A stretch of DNA of 64,000 nucleotides from Diphasiastrum complanatum (taxonomy: Eukaryota; Streptophyta; Lycopodiopsida; Lycopodiales; Lycopodiaceae): contig CM055100.1 of assembly GCA_029204225.1 (NCBI GenBank), positions 17,561,650 to 17,625,649 of the forward strand. The letters run 5' to 3'. Under the pieces are notes generated by a model that did no database searches, was not told where the DNA came from, and was given only the letters and a program-made list of their open reading frames with translations. The translations under genes and the position numbers were made by a program. The first letter of the stretch is position 1; each line of letters begins with the position of its first letter. This document shows positions 60,117 through 64,000 of the stretch, in pieces.

Positions 60117-60835
60117 ATGTCTTCCACAGATACTTCTCAGTCGCCTCGCTATACTATCCATCATAATGTCCCATCTACAACGGACATCATGATACTTCCT
60201 AGCACAAGTATGGTCACTTAGTGGATGAACCTTGTGGAGCCTCTACTCACTATAATGGGTATTCATGAGAGAGCCTTCTCAAAGAGAATTAACATGGATT
60301 TTATCACTCTTGCCTTCAGTACCTGGAAGGAGGAGAAATCCAAATTTTACATTCCCTTCCAAGGAGCCACACACAAGGTGCGCATAACTAAAGTCGCCCT
60401 TGCTGCCGTAGGGATTTCATCTAGCACCCAAGCCTCACCGAACCACAAACAGGCCAAACAGGCTATTAATCCTTATATTGATACCACAAATGAGTTTTAT
60501 TGGACAAATGACAGCTATTTCTTAGAGGCCATTATTGATCCTGCCATCCATGTTGTTGCTTAACTCCTCAATAATTTCTTGATGGTTGGAAACCTCAGAA
60601 AAGACGTTATCTCTTCCCAGATTCTGCACAGGATAGTTGAATCCCAAGCCAAGATAGCTAAAGCACCTTTGGAACCATATAACTAGTTCAAAACTATGTT
60701 TGGAGAGCTCAAACGAGCTATCAAGGGCAATACCATGCAGCAGTTTGATGTTGGCCAGTTGTTGTCACTCCTTGCAGCCTCCCATCTTGACAATAAAATC
60801 CATGGCTTCAGTATGCCCTTTCCTTTATGACTTAC
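60117..60835 (+). pseudogene. Extra open frame downstream of gypsy pol (function unknown)
   Basis: Begins MSSTDTSQSPRYTIHHN at 60117. After a stop at about 60220 it reads on in frame: WMNLVEPLLTIMGIHERAFS, FYIPFQGATHKVRITKVALA, then YWTNDSYFLEAIIDPAIHVV, a stop at 60561, LLNNFLMVGNLRKDVISSQI, and GELKRAIKGNTMQQFDVGQL. Some large plant gypsy elements carry an additional Gag-like or unknown frame between pol and the 3' LTR, and position and decay match that. I do not recognise the domain. No 3' LTR was found after it. Confidence 0.5.
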
Positions 60836-61930
60836 TTTTACTAGACATTGTCGTGGCGCTCTACTTAATGGAGAAGGGTGATTTTATATTGTCTATGGCA
60901 ACACCCACCAGGCAAAGTGTGCTTGTGAAAGACCATGTAAAAGCCCTTTGGGATCCAATTTGGGAACAATTAAGTTCTCGCATGACAAATGTTGGAGCGA
61001 CATGTAGGGTCGCATGTTCATTTGTTGGGATGGAAATTATTGGGTCGTTGGATGGATGGAGGCAATACATGAGGATTTGTGCTAGTCCGAGCCAGCTTCA
61101 TCAAGCCCAATGTCCAGAGTGGAATGGCACTACTGTCTTCCATGAACCAAATCAACAGGTTTGTCTAGCAGCTTTGCTATCTCCTTAAATTTGTTTTGTA
61201 ATACTTGCTTGGATAATTTATCTGTTGATTGGTTGTCAATTTGAATCAGGCTAAATGAGATTGGAATTGTAAAAATTGAGTTGGGCGATCAGTTGTATAG
61301 TGTTCGACGATTGTGTGAGTGTTCATTTGATTATTTCAAGACAAAATTTACGGAAGTTGAACTAGCTGAGGTGGAAAAGATACGAGCAATAGAATTGAAA
61401 CGTGGGAACATCATGTGGTATCCTCTTACATGTTATATGCTTGCTAGAGTGCTATATGAGGTATGCATTACTGAGCATGTTGCATTTTTCTATTATTGAG
61501 CAAATGTTTTTTGGCCAAGATATTTATTGTGTGCATTTCTGAGTTGAGCGCATGATGACTGTGTAGCACGACATTGCACAAGAGATGGATGATGTTAGAG
61601 CCACTTCTTTGAACAAGCGTTTCATACGCAACCTTTGTTTTCCAATAGTTCAAATTGCTTGATGGGACAAAATTCGACACAATGGAACTAATGGGGGTGG
61701 AGTATCCCTACTCACCCTCAGGCGAGCCATTGTGTTTGAAAGCATATCCAGATGGAATGTCAAGAGAACTGCACCGATCTCATCTACTGGCATTGACTTC
61801 TTTCTCCCTCTCTTATTTCCCAATGCCACAACTTCTCCACTTTCGTGCTCATCACCAATATCTGTAGCTATTGCTCCAGTGTCCACAAATGATTGGGATA
61901 TCTACGTAAGCTCAATCGATTCCATATTTT
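60836..61930 (+). pseudogene. Possible exons of an unrecognised gene or captured gene fragment
   Basis: Open blocks on the plus strand lie in series: 60870-61157 (YLMEKGDFILSMATPTRQSV, KDHVKALWDPIWEQLSSRMT, CRVACSFVGMEIIGSLDGWR) followed by GTTTG; about 61245-61458 (GDQLYSVRRLCECSFDYFKT, KRGNIMWYPLTCYMLARVLY) ending GAG|GTATGC, a good donor; then 61568-61660 (HDIAQEMDDVRATSLNKRFI) after TGTAG. Codon usage and splice-like edges look gene-like, but there is no start, no recognised domain, and downstream frames shift. It could be a captured host fragment. Confidence 0.35.
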
Positions 61931-62480
61931 GAATACCTTCAATTGGTTCAGTGACACTTATGTTGTGAATAACCTGAAAACCAATAATTTATCATAAGCC
62001 AAATTTATCATAAGCCAACTCACCAATATGATTTAGACCAAAATTATATCTTACAAATAAACAATATGTACTAACCTCTTCGACCAATGCATCATCTGAC
62101 AAGTGCATGCCAGCACTTTCCGTGTGTTCCATTTGAAGAAGTGTTTTCGCTTTTGATCTTGTCAAAACCATGCTCTGCATTTTACTCGCCATTGCTTGTA
62201 TTAGCAAGATTGTACATCACAGTAACAATACAAAATATCCAAAAACAGCCACTCAAAACAATTCAAAGTACCCACGTTGTGTGTCCCACGTTGCGTAAGG
62301 ATGGAGAGCAAGATCCAAGTTGATGTCAGAAGAGAAGAGTGCCGAGAAAAAATTTCTAGACCACAATAGGTTTTTGCCTCTCAGCAAAAAAACATGGAAA
62401 AATTAGATTAAAAAAACAAGTAAAATACATAACACAAAACTTCTATAGTCTAATTAAATAACCAGAAGTTTATCATAATC

Positions 62481-62580
62481 ATAATCATAATCATGTCCAG
62501 AGAAGCTGGGAAAATGATAACATCATAACCATAATCATAATCATGTCCAAAGAAGCTAGGAAAATGATAACATCATAGCA
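62481..62580. repeat. 50-bp tandem duplication
   Basis: ATAATCATAATCATGTCCAR, then AGAAGCTRGGAAAATGATAA and CATCATARC, is repeated twice in tandem with a 50-base period. Confidence 0.92.
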
Positions 62581-63618
62581 GGGTCCAGAGCCTTCTTGGC
62601 AAAGAAAGATTGTGGCTTTTTCTAGTTGGAGCTTTGTCTAAGAGCTTAAGCACCCTTAGTACTACAAGGTACTTAGTTGGCCCAACAAATTAACAATTTA
62701 TGAAGCTTATGAGATTGGTTGAAAACTTTACATATTTTGATAGTATAATTTTTTTTGAGAGCTGAAGTCATGAGGTTGAATGCTAATAAGACAGAGTAAC
62801 TCCACAACAAAAGTGGCCGAGAGAAAGAATTGAGCTATGTGTAAGGGAGCTGAAGTCATGAGGTTGAATGCCAATGAAGCCCTCCAAACTTACTCATTGA
62901 ATATCGATTATCATCCCTTCATGTTATCCCTCTTGTATCAATTCACTCTATTGGCTTTACACCCCTGCTTAACTCACCCCTATGATCATAGGTCTTGATT
63001 TTGCTACATGATCCTTCTTGTATTAGTAGGGGTCTATTATTTACGAGATTTTGATTAACCTCAACTCAATTCTTCTGTCCTCATTTTTTGAGCACCCTAT
63101 CCTTGTTGAGAAAGTAGGTTGTCCTATCCAACCAGCTCATTGCTTTTTTACATGATCTCTTATGTATCAATCAACTATATTAAGTTCACACCTCTTTTCT
63201 CTAGTTCTCATATACCATATCCAAATTAGCCTCTGGTGTTCCCTCTTTGTTAACTAAGCTATCTTTTTAGCACCCCTTCATTATTCAAAAAAATTTCAAT
63301 CTTCAATTATTTCTTGTGTGCTTGGCTAGGTTGAGTTTACAATAGAGGATAAAGCAATGACGAGGAGAAATTGCATACAAGTAGATGACCTTCCTTATAT
63401 TTCAACCCTTCACTCTTGGGCATGGCCAGCTATAGTCAACCCCTAAGTAACAGTGGTACAATTTGCTGAGAGAGCAGTAAAATATAGTTTTGAAAGTCTA
63501 TGCACTGAAGACTCTCCAATTCACGTATAGGAACTCAATCCAAAAAGCATCAAAGTGAATATTGGTTCAAAGGCTCAAGTTAGCATAGCATTAGAGTGAA
63601 TGTTCACATGCTCAAGTC

Positions 63619-63728
63619 AGCATAGCATCACAGCACGTGTTTTTATCAAAAAATTGCCTTCTATATATCAAATAGCATAGCTTCACAGCACATGTTTTTA
63701 TTTAAAAATTGCCTTCTATATAGCAAAT
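63619..63728. repeat. 55-bp tandem duplication
   Basis: AGCATAGCWTCACAGCACRT, then GTTTTTAT and AAAAATTGCCTTCTATATA, occurs twice with a 55-base period and a few substitutions. Confidence 0.92.
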
Positions 63729-64000
63729 ACAAGGAATGACTATATGGCAAGAAATGACTACAAATACACTACTTTTAAGAACCTTTTCAAATTTGCAGTG
63801 AATAAGTGCAGCGAGACTCCCAGAGATATTGCACCTCAAATCTAGCAATACCTTGTCACTGTGACAAACATTTTGGTGAATTATGAACTTCTGAAGAATA
63901 CTTAAAATGTGGAGTTTTAAAACGTTTCTTATTATTTTGGTTTGACCTCGATCATTCAACAATTTCGGTCCAAAAAAAAATGCTAATTTAACGTGTCGGG

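Larger units (their letters stand above)
61931..64000. other. Intergenic, with three small duplications
   Basis: No supported gene. Contains the 50-bp and 55-bp tandem duplications listed separately. A 27-base phrase (GAGCTGAAGTCATGAGGTTG then AATGCYA) recurs about 90 bases apart at about 62760 and 62849. Confidence 0.5.

Overview
The window is nuclear DNA of a land plant. The evidence is a spliced plant-type extended-synaptotagmin gene with standard GT-AG introns, Ty1/copia elements primed by initiator-Met tRNA (TGGTATCAGAGC-type sites), a chromodomain Ty3/gypsy element, MITEs with 8-bp target duplications, and many long (AG)n/(CT)n and (AC)n microsatellites. The clade cannot be fixed from the sequence. 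Little of the window is gene; most of it is decayed, nested mobile DNA.

Layout. 0.2-0.33 kb (minus): first coding exon of a probable host gene that runs off the left edge. 2.1-2.9 kb: copia fragment A (minus). 2.9-7 kb: non-coding repeats and an LTR fragment. 7.1-9.7 kb: copia C (plus). 9.7-14.7 kb: copia B (minus) with one LTR that is followed by a second primer site. 15.1-15.5 kb: a possible LTR. 16.6-19.2 kb: copia F (plus), inserted into the tail of a D-family element. 19.3-22.5 kb: a gutted chromovirus with both LTRs. 22.8-25 kb: non-coding, with two copies of a very short tRNA-like retroposon. 25.3-34.5 kb: the one convincing complete gene, 11 exons and 540 codons, encoding a membrane-hairpin + SMP + single-C2 protein; its introns hold a MITE and a gypsy fragment. 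35.5-36.0 kb: a 535-bp MITE. 37.6-40.9 kb: probable En/Spm (CACTA) element with duplicated accessory exons. 41.2-43.7 kb: compact copia K with a perfect target duplication. 44.3-45.55 kb: tandem unit built around two microsatellites. 45.55-53.1 kb: copia D (minus), interrupted by element E, whose LTR carries a third tRNA-like retroposon. 53.1-60.6 kb: decayed Ty3/gypsy element H with an extra 3' reading frame. 60.8-61.9 kb: possible exons of unknown origin. 62-64 kb: repeats only.

The host protein would tether the ER to another membrane and move lipid. Nothing else in the window appears to cooperate with it. The rest is a stratified record of insertion, deletion and microsatellite expansion. 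The most novel item is the 84-86 bp tRNA-like element (three copies, two with exact 16-17 bp target duplications). Next are the LTR pair in which one copy carries a tenfold longer (AG)n tract, and the tandem unit carrying two microsatellites.
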